Positions 28,709-37,320 of a stretch of 64,000 bases of DNA are shown piece by piece; positions within the stretch are counted from its first letter, which is position 1, and each line of letters opens with the position of its first letter. The DNA lies in NCBI RefSeq assembly GCF_017875835.1, contig NZ_JAGING010000001.1, positions 372,001 to 436,000 on the forward strand, read 5' to 3'. The position numbers were made by a program, and so were the translations under genes. The notes beneath the pieces are model-generated. The model saw nothing but the letters and a program-made list of their open reading frames with translations. It was not told the origin of the DNA and did not search any database. The DNA is from Psychrobacter sp. PL19. Its GTDB lineage: Bacteria; Pseudomonadota; Gammaproteobacteria; Pseudomonadales; Moraxellaceae.

Positions 28709-30151
28709 TTACTCAATACGCAAGCCAATGATGCTAGGAAGACCTTGGCGCATTACTTCAATGGTGACCACTCCTTTTTTGGGTAGTGCTGAGATGGCGC
28801 TTGAAAAGTCCGTTAACTTTTTGATAGGTTTTTGGTGAAAGTTCGTGATAACGTCCCCTGCCAAGATTCCTGAGCGCGCAGCGAGGCCTGTCGGGTCAAC
28901 GGCGGTAACCAATATGCCGGTCTTATTGTCGGCAGCCAGCTCTGCTTGTTCCTCTGGGGTTAAGCTGCGCAAACGCAGCCCTAAGCTTACGTCATCGTCT
29001 TGCTGGTCACGGCCTTGGGCCTGTACATCTTTTGGGGCATGACTGAGCTTACCCGCCATGCTCATTTGCTTACCATCACGCTGAATCAACGCGCGAAATG
29101 AGTCATTGGGACGAGCCCGATTAATTAGATTCAGTAAATCTGATGCACGCATAATCTGGATATCATTATACTGCAAAATAATATCGCCCGACTTCAAGCC
29201 TGATTGTTGTGCCGGTGAGTCTGGTGATACTCGGGTCAGTAATGCACCTTGAGGACGGGCTAGCTTATAAGCTTCAGCCAAATTACGATCAATATCCTGT
29301 GGATAAATACCTAAATAGGCACGCTTTACTTCGCCGTTAGTTTTGAGCTGCTGGTAGATATCCATCGCCGCGTCGATCGGAATGGAGAACGATAGCCCCA
29401 TATAACCACCCGTGCCGCTAAAGATACGTGAGTTGATACCAATAACTTCGCCACGTTGATTGAATAGTGGTCCACCTGAATTACCAGGATTCAATGCCAC
29501 ATCAGTTTGTATAAACGGGACACTGGTCTCGCGAGAGAAGTTGCGTGATTTGGCACTAACAATGCCTGCAGATGCTGAATAATCAAAGCCAAACGGCGAG
29601 CCAATAGCCAATACCGGTTCACCAACTTTGATAATATTAGAATCGCCAATGGGTAAGGCTGGGAACTCTCTACCAGTAACTTTTAGCACGGCCACATCAG
29701 AGCGTTCATCACTGCCAATAACGGTTGCATCTAGCTCCGTTCGGTCATTGAGCGTCACAGTGATCTTATCTGCCCCGACGATCACATGATGATTGGTAAG
29801 CATATAGCCATCGGTTGTGACAAAAAAAGCGGTCCCATAAGCATACTCAATCGCTGGGGTCACCGCTTGTTCAGGAATACGTATTTTATCACCAAAGAAC
29901 TGCCGTAGTAGTTCAGCGGTTTGGGCTTTGGCCAGCTCTTCCTCACTAACCGTTTTGGTCACATTAACGCGCGCCACCCCTGGGGTTACTTGCTGTACCA
30001 GATCTGAAAAATCTGCGGTAGTCACTGCTGCATGTGCTTTTGGCATGGTCGCAGCACTGACACTAACCATCATGGTGGTGCCAATAGCTAGCGCCAGAGT
30101 ACTGCGCTGTAGCCAGTTATGCATCTTACGAGTACTGCGTTGTTTAGGCAT
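28709..30151 (-). CDS. Do-family periplasmic serine protease (DegP/MucD type)
   Basis: This 480-residue HtrA-family protease/chaperone is predicted to be exported by a signal peptide ending near AHA (about 41). The trypsin-like domain has the triad His in TNHHVIV (H122), Asp in SDVAVLKV (D152) and Ser in NPGNSGGPLF (S225). Two PDZ domains follow (about 265-375 and 395-475). It is the MucD/DegP type with two PDZ domains, not the single-PDZ DegS. Function would be removal of misfolded envelope proteins. It stands alone with a long upstream region; no mucABC-like genes are adjacent. Confidence 0.9.
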   Translation of the reverse strand: MPKQRSTRKMHNWLQRSTLALAIGTTMMVSVSAATMPKAHAAVTTADFSDLVQQVTPGVARVNVTKTVSEEELAKAQTAELLRQFFGDKIRIPEQAVTPAIEYAYGTAFFVTTDGYMLTNHHVIVGADKITVTLNDRTELDATVIGSDERSDVAVLKVTGREFPALPIGDSNIIKVGEPVLAIGSPFGFDYSASAGIVSAKSRNFSRETSVPFIQTDVALNPGNSGGPLFNQRGEVIGINSRIFSGTGGYMGLSFSIPIDAAMDIYQQLKTNGEVKRAYLGIYPQDIDRNLAEAYKLARPQGALLTRVSPDSPAQQSGLKSGDIILQYNDIQIMRASDLLNLINRARPNDSFRALIQRDGKQMSMAGKLSHAPKDVQAQGRDQQDDDVSLGLRLRSLTPEEQAELAADNKTGILVTAVDPTGLAARSGILAGDVITNFHQKPIKKLTDFSSAISALPKKGVVTIEVMRQGLPSIIGLRIE

Positions 30152-30631
30152 GTTGTCCCCATGTGAGTGGTCTTTATATCTGTTATTAATTATTGACGCC
30201 TATTTTATAACTGTTATTGCTAGCAATGCTTAGTCCGCCTATCAGTTAATATTGAGGACTGGTTGTAAACTTAGCATTTATAGATATCGGTATTGAATGA
30301 ATGACTGATTATTTAGTTTACCTGACATCTGTGCATCTAAGAGTTTATCAGTTTAATAGTGAGCCGTGCCAAAACTTGCAGCCATATTCTTAATAAACCC
30401 AATAGACACAGCTATTGTATGATAAATTTTATTATTATCTTATTATTATCTTATTATGGTCACTACACAGTAGAATAACCTAAGGCAGGGCTATTTAGGT
30501 AACCAAATAATAGCTCAAACAGAACGACTACCCTTACCTACCATTACAATGAACAATGGGCTTGACATCAATAAAATAAAATCATGCTATTATAATAAGC
30601 CAAATAACTTCAGAAGCAAACAAAAGTCAAT

Positions 30632-30694
30632 ATGGAAATATTATTATTGACCGCCTATAAGCTTGCTAAGTTGGCTATCATTAGCTTTTATTGA
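30632..30694 (+). CDS. Possible 20-codon leader peptide
   Basis: The frame MEILLLTAYKLAKLAIISFY ends seven bases before a terminator-like hairpin. It is hydrophobic and lacks a good ribosome binding site. It could be a leader peptide, a tiny membrane peptide or chance; I keep it only because of the promoter-frame-terminator arrangement. Confidence 0.2.
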   Translation: MEILLLTAYKLAKLAIISFY

Positions 30695-30700
30695 TTATCT

Positions 30701-30725
30701 GTTGAGACCCTCAACGACCTTTTTT
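30701..30725 (+). terminator. Terminator-like hairpin upstream of the antiporter gene
   Basis: GTTGAG-ACC-CTCAAC forms a perfect 6-bp stem followed by GACC and six Ts. It lies 160 bp before the antiporter start on the same strand, so it may be an attenuator or the end of a small RNA. Confidence 0.5.
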
Positions 30726-30886
30726 AACTCGGAGCACTTTTGTCCCTGCTACTCTATAACACAACTACACTAGATGGCTTATATTACCAAAACCGTTATA
30801 ACCGTTTGTCATAATTTCACTATAGTAAGCTCTATGGCAGCCATTACTCGACATAAAGTATAACAAGATTATAAAAGGATTAATTT

Positions 30887-33136
30887 ATGGATACCGCCCT
30901 CTTGCTATCCGGCGTGGTTGGGATTGGCATTGCCGCCCAATGGTTGGCTTGGTATTTAAAGCAACCGTCCATTTTGTTTTTGTTACTGATTGGTATTATT
31001 GTTGGACCTGTTCTGGGCATTTTCGATCCTGATTTAGTCTTGGGTGAACTGATGTTTCCCTTTATCTCTTTGGGGGTCGCGATTATTTTGTTTGAAGGTT
31101 CGCTAACCCTAGAATTTGATGAGATCAAGCAACACGGTACTGTGGTACAGATGCTGGTATCGGTCGGGGTACTCATTACTATCGCCATCGTGGCACTATC
31201 AACTTATCTATTATTCGACGTTGATCCCTTAATCGCCTTGTTATTTGGTGCGCTGGTTTGTGTGACTGGCCCAACCGTGATTATGCCGCTCCTACGCAGT
31301 GTCCGTCCGAATAAGACTATTTCTAATATCTTGAAATGGGAAGGCATTATCATCGATCCAATCGGTGCCATTGCGGTGGTATTGGTTTATGAATATATCA
31401 TTTCCGGCGGCGAGGCCAGTAGTATTTTGCTATTTGCCAAGATTGTAGTCTTGGCAACGGCTATCGGTCTGGCTGGCGCCTGGGCGCTGGCTTTCCTCAT
31501 GCGCCGACATATGGTGCCTGAATTTTTGCGCAATGTGTTTACTCTAGCCTTTGTGCTGCTTTTGTTTTCGATATCGAATCATTTAGAGCACGAATCTGGC
31601 TTATTAACGGTCACGGTAATGGGGGTAGCGCTGGCCAACTGGCCTAAGTTCCCGCGTGATACGATTTTGGAATTTAACGAGTCGCTGACGCTGTTATTAA
31701 TCTCGGTCTTATTCATTATTCTCGCCGCTCGTGTTGAGTTAGAGAGTCTATTGAGTATTGGCTTTGCAGGTCTAGTATTGTTGGCCATAGTCATGTTTAT
31801 CGCCCGTCCATTATCAGTCTGGGCGTCCTCTATTGGCTCCGACCTAAAAACCAACGAAAAACTGATGATCAGCTGGATTGGCCCGCGCGGTATTGTCGCC
31901 GCAGCTATCTCCTCACTATTTGCCATTCGCTTGCAAGAGTATGATATTCAAGGCGTTGAGCTATTGGTACCGTTAGTATTTATAGTTATCATCGGTACCG
32001 TGATGATTCAGGGCTTAGGCGCAAAGATGGTTGGCAATTGGTTAGGCGTGCGCGAGCCTGAGACCAATGGTATTTTAGTAGTCGGCTCCAATCCCGTCGC
32101 ACTATTGGTCGCCACGTCATTGAAAGACCAAGGCTTCGATGTCATTGTCGCTCATAATAACTACACCAACATTGCACGCGCGCGCATGAGTGGCCTGCGC
32201 ACCTATTTTGGTAACCCAATTTCTGATCACGCTGATCATCACCTCGACTTAATCGGTATCGGTCATTTGTTCGCCATGAGTATGGATAAGGAAATGAACA
32301 CCTTGTCTGAGATTCATTATCGCCACGAGTTCGGTGAAAGAAGACTCTTTCGACTCAAATTCAGTGATGAAAAAGTCAGAAGCGAACGCGATGATAAGCA
32401 ATCAAACTTTCATTCCCAGTGGCTATTTGGTAAAGATGTGACCTATACCAAGCTGGCCAGCATGCTATCAAAAAAAGCGCGTATTAAAATTACCAATATT
32501 ACTGACAGCTATAGTTTTGAGCAGTATAAAGCTGATAATAAGCAGTTTGTGCCACTCTATACCGTCGATAAAGAAGGTAAGATTCAAATCTTTACCGATA
32601 AGTTTGATGGTACTGTTTCGCGCGATCGCAAACTTATCGCTTTAGTGGTTGATGATGATATCCAGCCGAGACCCGTAGATGTCACTGCCAAACAAGAGCA
32701 AGCTCGCGCGATTGCAGATGCTGAGTTTGAAGCCAAATCTAAAGCACCTGAAAAGCGTAAAGAAAAAGAATTGCCTATTGACATAGTAGATGAGTCAGAG
32801 CAAGAGCAGAACAAGTTGGTAGAACACAAAGAAAACGCCGCGCAAGATGAATCACTCAAGACTGCCAATATAGCATCGCCAACAGTAATAGAGAAAACGG
32901 TTAAAGAAGTCACCGATAAAAAAGCCGCTTTGAAAGAAAAGGTAGCTAGTGTAAAAACTAAAGGCATCGTGTCTGAAAACTCAGCAACATCCAAGAAAAC
33001 CGTTAGTAGCAGTACTAATGGTAATGGCAGTGCCCCCAAAACGAAGAAAGGAGCACTTGATCCCAATCGTCTGCCTGACACCAGTAATGATAAAGGCGCT
33101 ATCAAGGCTAGCCCTGATGAAGACTTAGACAAATAA
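30887..33136 (+). CDS. Cation/proton antiporter with NAD-binding-like domain and long charged tail
   Basis: This 749-residue inner-membrane transporter of the monovalent cation:proton antiporter superfamily has about 12 hydrophobic segments (1-385). It includes ILFEGSLTLEFDEI, GALVCVTGPTVIMPLLRSVRP and EGIIIDPIGAIAVVL, the last carrying the ion-binding-type Asp. A Rossmann-like TrkA-N/RCK-type region follows (GILVVGSNPVALLVATSL, about 394-411), suggesting gating by a nucleotide. From about residue 600 on, the protein is a low-complexity Lys/Glu/Ala/Ser-rich cytoplasmic tail of 140 residues. Na+ or K+ specificity cannot be read. AAAAGGATTAATTT precedes the ATG. Confidence 0.85.
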   Translation: MDTALLLSGVVGIGIAAQWLAWYLKQPSILFLLLIGIIVGPVLGIFDPDLVLGELMFPFISLGVAIILFEGSLTLEFDEIKQHGTVVQMLVSVGVLITIAIVALSTYLLFDVDPLIALLFGALVCVTGPTVIMPLLRSVRPNKTISNILKWEGIIIDPIGAIAVVLVYEYIISGGEASSILLFAKIVVLATAIGLAGAWALAFLMRRHMVPEFLRNVFTLAFVLLLFSISNHLEHESGLLTVTVMGVALANWPKFPRDTILEFNESLTLLLISVLFIILAARVELESLLSIGFAGLVLLAIVMFIARPLSVWASSIGSDLKTNEKLMISWIGPRGIVAAAISSLFAIRLQEYDIQGVELLVPLVFIVIIGTVMIQGLGAKMVGNWLGVREPETNGILVVGSNPVALLVATSLKDQGFDVIVAHNNYTNIARARMSGLRTYFGNPISDHADHHLDLIGIGHLFAMSMDKEMNTLSEIHYRHEFGERRLFRLKFSDEKVRSERDDKQSNFHSQWLFGKDVTYTKLASMLSKKARIKITNITDSYSFEQYKADNKQFVPLYTVDKEGKIQIFTDKFDGTVSRDRKLIALVVDDDIQPRPVDVTAKQEQARAIADAEFEAKSKAPEKRKEKELPIDIVDESEQEQNKLVEHKENAAQDESLKTANIASPTVIEKTVKEVTDKKAALKEKVASVKTKGIVSENSATSKKTVSSSTNGNGSAPKTKKGALDPNRLPDTSNDKGAIKASPDEDLDK

Positions 33137-33164
33137 CAGGTGACCTTGACTCAACTGTATTGAC

Positions 33165-33206
33165 AAAAAGCCCAGCGGCTATTAATAACAGCACGCTGGG
33201 CTTTTT
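33165..33206. terminator. Terminator after the antiporter gene
   Basis: AAAAAGCCCAGCG...CGCTGGGCTTTTT is a strong 9-bp GC-rich stem with flanking A- and T-tracts. Confidence 0.9.
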
Positions 33207-33250
33207 GATGGGGATTTGTGGATTGCAACCGATATGAAGGTTGGCGTAAC

Positions 33251-33390
33251 CTATAGTTAAAATATCTTAAAAACGCGACGGTACTGCTGGTATACGCTTT
33301 TTGCAGCTTCTGTCTGCGTAGGCACAGCAAGCAAGAAAAACTTATGCCAGCAGTAGATTATGTATCGATATTACTTTTCATTGACTATAG
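33251..33390 (+). repeat. MITE-like palindromic repeat, copy 3
   Basis: A complete 140-bp copy. Here the terminal inverted repeat extends into the flanks (TAACCTATAG at the left, CTATAGGTTA at the right), giving 10-bp perfect inverted ends. It lies between the antiporter terminator and the 3' end of tmk. Confidence 0.85.
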
Positions 33391-33391
33391 G

Positions 33392-34105
33392 TTAACTCAA
33401 CTGGAATTGCGTTTGCATCACTTGCCACACTCGCATGCTCACTTCATCAGCATTACCTGACGCATCAATACGCTGAATGCGTTCAGGATGCTCAGCAGCA
33501 AGGGTGGTAAAGCCTTCATGTACTCGTGTAAAAAATGCCGTTGCTTGTTGCTCAAAGCGATCGGCGGCACTGCGCTTGCCAGCCCGTGCCATGCCCTCTA
33601 ATACGGGCAAATCTAACCACAACGTTAGCTCAGGCAATTGCGGAACAAACTGCGCAATGAGCGTCTCAATCTTAGTCAATACAGCACTGTCACCATGAGC
33701 ACGGCCAAAGCCCTGATAAGCAATGGTCGAGTCTATAAATCGGTCACATATCACCCAAGTCCCACGCTGTAATGCCGGTAGAATAATCTGCTGCAGATGA
33801 TCACAACGTGCGGCAAACAATAACAGCAGCTCAGTATCGTCATTGATATCAGTCGCAGGATCTAGCAATATACTTCGTAACCGCTCAGCAAAAGGACTGC
33901 CACCCGGCTCACGTGTGCGTAGATAATCAATATCATTGGCTTGTAGACGTGCGCATAACTGTTGTATAGCGGTGGTCTTTCCCACGCCTTCTGTACCCTC
34001 AACACTAATAAAGCGCCCTTGCTGTTCTAGCCTAGCTGGCGCTTTATTGGTAGTAGCAGAGTCAGTATCAGTTTGGGTCGAACCAGCGGTTAACGATGCT
34101 GACAT
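33392..34105 (-). CDS. tmk: Thymidylate kinase
   Basis: Tmk phosphorylates dTMP to dTDP. The 237-residue protein has a P-loop GTEGVGKTT (37-45), the DR(E/Y)-type TREPGGSPFAERLR substrate segment (about 60-73) and CDRFIDSTIAYQGFGR (about 112-127). A LID segment follows (DLPVLEGMARAGKRSAADRFE). It has a Ser/Thr/Ala-rich extension of about 28 residues before the kinase core. The start is supported by AAGGCGACATC. It follows mltG on the same strand, as in the E. coli pabC-mltG-tmk-holB order, but no holB follows here. Confidence 0.95.
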   Translation of the reverse strand: MSASLTAGSTQTDTDSATTNKAPARLEQQGRFISVEGTEGVGKTTAIQQLCARLQANDIDYLRTREPGGSPFAERLRSILLDPATDINDDTELLLLFAARCDHLQQIILPALQRGTWVICDRFIDSTIAYQGFGRAHGDSAVLTKIETLIAQFVPQLPELTLWLDLPVLEGMARAGKRSAADRFEQQATAFFTRVHEGFTTLAAEHPERIQRIDASGNADEVSMRVWQVMQTQFQLS

Positions 34106-34250
34106 GATGTCGCCTTATATTTTGTATGTCTTTTATGACTTGGCAAGATTAATTTTAAATAAATAGCCGTTATCCTTTATAAAAACTGAGCAGTGTGTAT
34201 GGCAACTATCAACGATTAATGGCTATTAATAAGTAATAGCACACGCGAAT

Positions 34251-35576
34251 CTATTGCGGCGGCGTTTGTGATTTTTTTTCACGCATCACGCTCAAATAAT
34301 CTCTTACCGCCTGATTGTGCTCAGCCAAGCTATTGGTAAATTTGTGCCCACCATTACCAGTTGCCACAAAGTATAGCGCCTGGCTATCAGCAGGATGTAA
34401 GGTCGCTTCAATAGAAGCTGCTGAAGGTAGCGCAATTGGCGTGGGCGGCAAGCCATCAATTTGATAGGTGTTATAAGATGTTTTTTCATCAATATCTTTG
34501 CGGCGAATATTGCCTTCGTAGCGGCTGCCCATACCATAAATAATGGTCGGATCAGTTTGCATACGCATGCCTTTATTCAAACGATTGTTAAAGACCGCAG
34601 AAACGATTGGACGCTCTGCAGCGACGCTGGTTTCTTTTTCAATAATAGAGGCCATCACTAGCGCTTCATAAGGGCTCTTATAGGGCAGATCTGGTGCACG
34701 ATTCTCCCACGCTTTAGCGAGTGCTTGTTGTTGACGCTTATACAAGTCCGTCAGTACCTGCTTATCACTGGTGCCTTCACCATAATAATACGTATCAGGT
34801 GAAAACCAACCTTCAAGGTTATGATTGACGATAGGGTCATCACTATTAATTACAGAGTCCGGCAATATACCAACCAAGTCCAATGCTTGTGCAATACTGG
34901 CATTATCTGCATCAGCGGTCAGCACTTCTTTTTTGATGCCTTTATTATCGCGTAACGCTTGATATAAATCCTTAGAGGTTTTACCTTCAATAATTTGCAC
35001 TTTTACCATGGCCGCTTTTGCGCCTTGCTCTAACACTTGCAACACTTCAGCGACCGTTGGGTTCTCAGGTATTTGGTAAATGCCAGCATGTAGCGGTGCA
35101 TCGACTTGCGACTTGATATAAAACTTGGCGATACTGGCAGAAAACAATGGAACATTCTGCCACTGCGGCAATAACCCATAATAAGTCTGGCCTGGCTCAA
35201 TAGTGACCATCTGCTGCGACTGGGTAATACGTCCAAACAGAGTCTGATAAACCATCACTAATAAAAATGCAGCAATCAACCCGACCACTAACAATATCTG
35301 ATAGCCGCGCTGCATAAAAAATGATTGATGGTCTGTTTCATAGTGTCGCGAAGTCTTCTCTGCACCGATCAATGAGATGTCGGTCGCTGGCGCTTTATCT
35401 GCTTCTATTTTATCGGCGCTCGAATCTGTTTGCTCTTGCTGCACGCGCGACTCATCAACTGCTGCTGGTTCTGAGTCTATCGGTGTATCAACAGTCTCAT
35501 TAATCTCGCCATTTTTTTTATTTGGTGGGGTATCATCAGAGTGATTGGAGGGTGTTTCGGGTGTTAGCTTGCTCAT
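34251..35576 (-). CDS. mltG: Endolytic murein transglycosylase
   Basis: MltG (YceG) cleaves nascent glycan strands at the inner membrane and helps set glycan length. The 441-residue protein has an acidic/polar cytoplasmic N-terminus of about 90 residues, longer than in E. coli. A single transmembrane helix follows (about 92-113). The YceG domain has the catalytic Glu in ASIIEKETSVAAERP (E313), VFNNRL and MRMQTDPTIIYG. The downstream partner tmk is conserved; the usual upstream partner pabC is separated by an inserted cassette. Confidence 0.94.
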   Translation of the reverse strand: MSKLTPETPSNHSDDTPPNKKNGEINETVDTPIDSEPAAVDESRVQQEQTDSSADKIEADKAPATDISLIGAEKTSRHYETDHQSFFMQRGYQILLVVGLIAAFLLVMVYQTLFGRITQSQQMVTIEPGQTYYGLLPQWQNVPLFSASIAKFYIKSQVDAPLHAGIYQIPENPTVAEVLQVLEQGAKAAMVKVQIIEGKTSKDLYQALRDNKGIKKEVLTADADNASIAQALDLVGILPDSVINSDDPIVNHNLEGWFSPDTYYYGEGTSDKQVLTDLYKRQQQALAKAWENRAPDLPYKSPYEALVMASIIEKETSVAAERPIVSAVFNNRLNKGMRMQTDPTIIYGMGSRYEGNIRRKDIDEKTSYNTYQIDGLPPTPIALPSAASIEATLHPADSQALYFVATGNGGHKFTNSLAEHNQAVRDYLSVMREKKSQTPPQ

Positions 35577-35737
35577 GGCAACTCGCGAGGCAGAAGTTTG
35601 TTAGAATTTAGCATTGAACCGTGCGCTTTTCAATGGCATTTGCTTAGCTTGTGAATTAACTTGGTGTTTAGACAGAAAAATGTAGTTGAATAACCACTAT
35701 TCATAAAAATTTTAAACAATAAATACAACACCTGGTT

Positions 35738-35767
35738 TTGACTACATTTATGTTCAAATATTATAAC
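35738..35767 (+). promoter_or_regulatory. Candidate promoter of the DpnI-like gene
   Basis: TTGACT (35738) is followed after 17-18 bases by TTATAA/TATAAC (35761-35767), a good sigma-70-type pair. Transcription would start about 7-9 bases beyond, leaving almost no leader before the first of three in-frame ATGs and about 40 nt before the third. Confidence 0.55.
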
Positions 35768-35781
35768 AATGGCTCTTTGCT

Positions 35782-35826
35782 ATGGATTTAAACACAATGG
35801 ATTTAAACACTATGGACTTAAACTTT
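35782..35826 (+). repeat. 15-bp tandem triplication of the start region
   Basis: Three units of ATGGATTTAAACACA (the last ATGGACTTAAACTTT) each begin with an in-frame ATG and encode MDLNT, MDLNT, MDLNF. Confidence 0.95.
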
Positions 35827-36594
35827 GATACTAAGTTAGCTACCAACTACCATTCAAAATCACAAATTATTCGTGTGCTTAGTGAAGCCTGGGTAAAAGA
35901 CCATGGTTACTGTCCTAATTGTAGCGTTAAACCGTTGGCTGAATTTGCTAATAATCGACCAGTTGCAGACTTTTATTGTGCGAATTGTAATGAGCAATAC
36001 GAGCTTAAAAGTAAAAAGGCCAAGTTAAGTAATGTGATTAACGATGGCGCTTATGACACCATGATGCAACGCATTAGTAGTGAAGATAATCCAAGCTTTT
36101 TCTTTTTGACCTATTCAGCGCATCAGGGTGACTCAGCACAGTATAGCGTCAATAACTTTCTAATCATTCCTAAGCATTTTTTTAAGTCGGATATGATTGT
36201 GAAGCGTAAGCCTTTATCACCCAAGGCAAAACGTGCTGGTTGGATTGGCTGTAATATCGACCTACGCCAAGTGCCAGAATTAGGCAAAGTGTTTTTGGTC
36301 AAAAACCAACAAGTGATACCAAGAGATACTGTCACCCAAAGGTTCCAGCAAACGCTATTTTTACGTGGGCAAACGCAACGTGCGCGTGGCTGGACATTGG
36401 ATGTTTGGCAGTGTATTGATAAGCTTGGTGCAAATTTTTCTTTGAATCAGGTTTATACTTTTGCAGGCGAGCTACAACTCAAGTATCCTGATAACCATCA
36501 CATTCATGACAAAATCCGTCAGCAGCTGCAAATTTTACGAGATAAAGGCATTATTGAATTTTTGGGAGGCGGTAATTATCACAAATTAAACTAA
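35782..36594 (+). CDS. dpnI: DpnI-like methyl-directed restriction endonuclease
   Basis: This is a close homologue of DpnI, which cleaves GATC only when the adenine is methylated. Numbered from the third Met (35812), it has zinc-site cysteines C34, C37, C56 and C59 and the PD-(D/E)xK residues D53, E64 and K66, the same spacing I recall for DpnI. It shares near-identical stretches such as NNRPVADFYC, ELKSKK, INDGAY, PSFFFLTY and RAGWIGCNIDL. The C-terminal winged-helix domain ends IRQQLQILRDKGIIEFLGG. The first 15 bp are tandemly triplicated, giving three in-frame ATGs (35782, 35797, 35812); the third matches the DpnI start. No GATC methylase adjoins it. It is convergent with the next gene, overlapping by 9 bp. 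Confidence 0.95.
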   Translation: MDLNTMDLNTMDLNFDTKLATNYHSKSQIIRVLSEAWVKDHGYCPNCSVKPLAEFANNRPVADFYCANCNEQYELKSKKAKLSNVINDGAYDTMMQRISSEDNPSFFFLTYSAHQGDSAQYSVNNFLIIPKHFFKSDMIVKRKPLSPKAKRAGWIGCNIDLRQVPELGKVFLVKNQQVIPRDTVTQRFQQTLFLRGQTQRARGWTLDVWQCIDKLGANFSLNQVYTFAGELQLKYPDNHHIHDKIRQQLQILRDKGIIEFLGGGNYHKLN

Positions 36595-37152
36595 GCATTT
36601 TTCAGGATAACCTTTAGGTCTTAGACGACCTTCGTTATCACGATAAACATCTGAAATTAGTTCATCTCTATCCTCCCAGAGCGGCAAACGTGCTGTAGCC
36701 ACTAACCGATCATGAAACTTATATGGTGGATAATCCATCTCTAACTCGTCATTCACAGGGAAAAAACAGTGAATGTCAGTACCTACATAAGTATACCGTC
36801 TATTTTTTATATAATTATTCCAATGCCATAATAGCTCAAAGGACGTACGAACGGGTTTGGTAAACGCTTGAGGTTTCACGGTAATGGCACACATCACATA
36901 TTCATCATGAGGCAGATGATGCACGCCTTGCTCAATAACGTCTTTGCGTGTGTGTGCATACTCAAACACGCCACCAAATGCGATATATTTCTTACTATTC
37001 TGTAAATACATGACGCCTAAAGCTAACTGAGATTCAGGAGTTAAATACACAACTTCGTCAGGATACTGTTTCGCTTTACGGCAAATGTCATTAAAAATCA
37101 TCAAACGGCGAATTTGTAGCGGTATTCTTGCATCTTCATAGACTGAGCGCAT
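36586..37152 (-). CDS. Uncharacterised protein in the DpnI cassette
   Basis: I do not recognise this 188-residue soluble protein. It has no signal peptide, transmembrane segment or obvious catalytic motif. Visible features are an N-terminal helix-forming RIPLQIRRLMIFNDICRKAKQ, then YLTPESQLALGVMYL, an aromatic-rich middle (FELLWHWNNYIKNRRYTYVG) and a C-terminus rich in Arg, Asp and Pro. AGGATAATATTTC precedes the ATG. It sits between the DpnI-like gene (convergent, 9-bp overlap) and the DpnD-like gene (divergent, 168 bp to its ATG), so it probably belongs to the same accessory cassette. An immunity, regulatory or effector role is only a guess. Confidence 0.75.
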   Translation of the reverse strand: MRSVYEDARIPLQIRRLMIFNDICRKAKQYPDEVVYLTPESQLALGVMYLQNSKKYIAFGGVFEYAHTRKDVIEQGVHHLPHDEYVMCAITVKPQAFTKPVRTSFELLWHWNNYIKNRRYTYVGTDIHCFFPVNDELEMDYPPYKFHDRLVATARLPLWEDRDELISDVYRDNEGRLRPKGYPEKCLV

Positions 37153-37247
37153 GAAATATTATCCTGTATTAAAAACAGGATCATTGATCACTTTTCTTTA
37201 GGGTGCAAGTCTAGGTAACAAAAGACGATCACTTCTCTTAAGTCTTT

Positions 37248-37278
37248 TTGACAATCCGAATGACATAATAAATATAAT
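37248..37278 (+). promoter_or_regulatory. Candidate promoter of the DpnD-like gene
   Basis: TTGACA (37248) is followed by an AT-rich TATAAT (37273), with 17-19 base spacing depending on the hexamer chosen. It lies 40-70 bp upstream of the start codon. Confidence 0.45.
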
Positions 37279-37320
37279 ATAAATGGCGAGAGTTGTTTGA
37301 TGATTTTGAGAGAGGATATT

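Larger units (their letters stand above)
30152..30886. other. Long divergent intergenic region
   Basis: This 735-bp stretch lies between the protease gene (minus) and the antiporter gene (plus). A TTGACA at 30562 and TATAAT at 30591, a 20-codon frame at 30632-30694 and a hairpin with a T-run at 30701-30725 suggest a transcribed leader or small RNA. The rest is AT-rich with ATTATT-type simple sequence near 30430. Confidence 0.5.

Noticed and set aside
32584-33132. 182-codon minus-strand frame opposite the antiporter tail
   Set aside because: A long open frame arises from the repetitive Lys/Glu/Ser codons of the tail; translation is Ser/Leu-rich with no motif.
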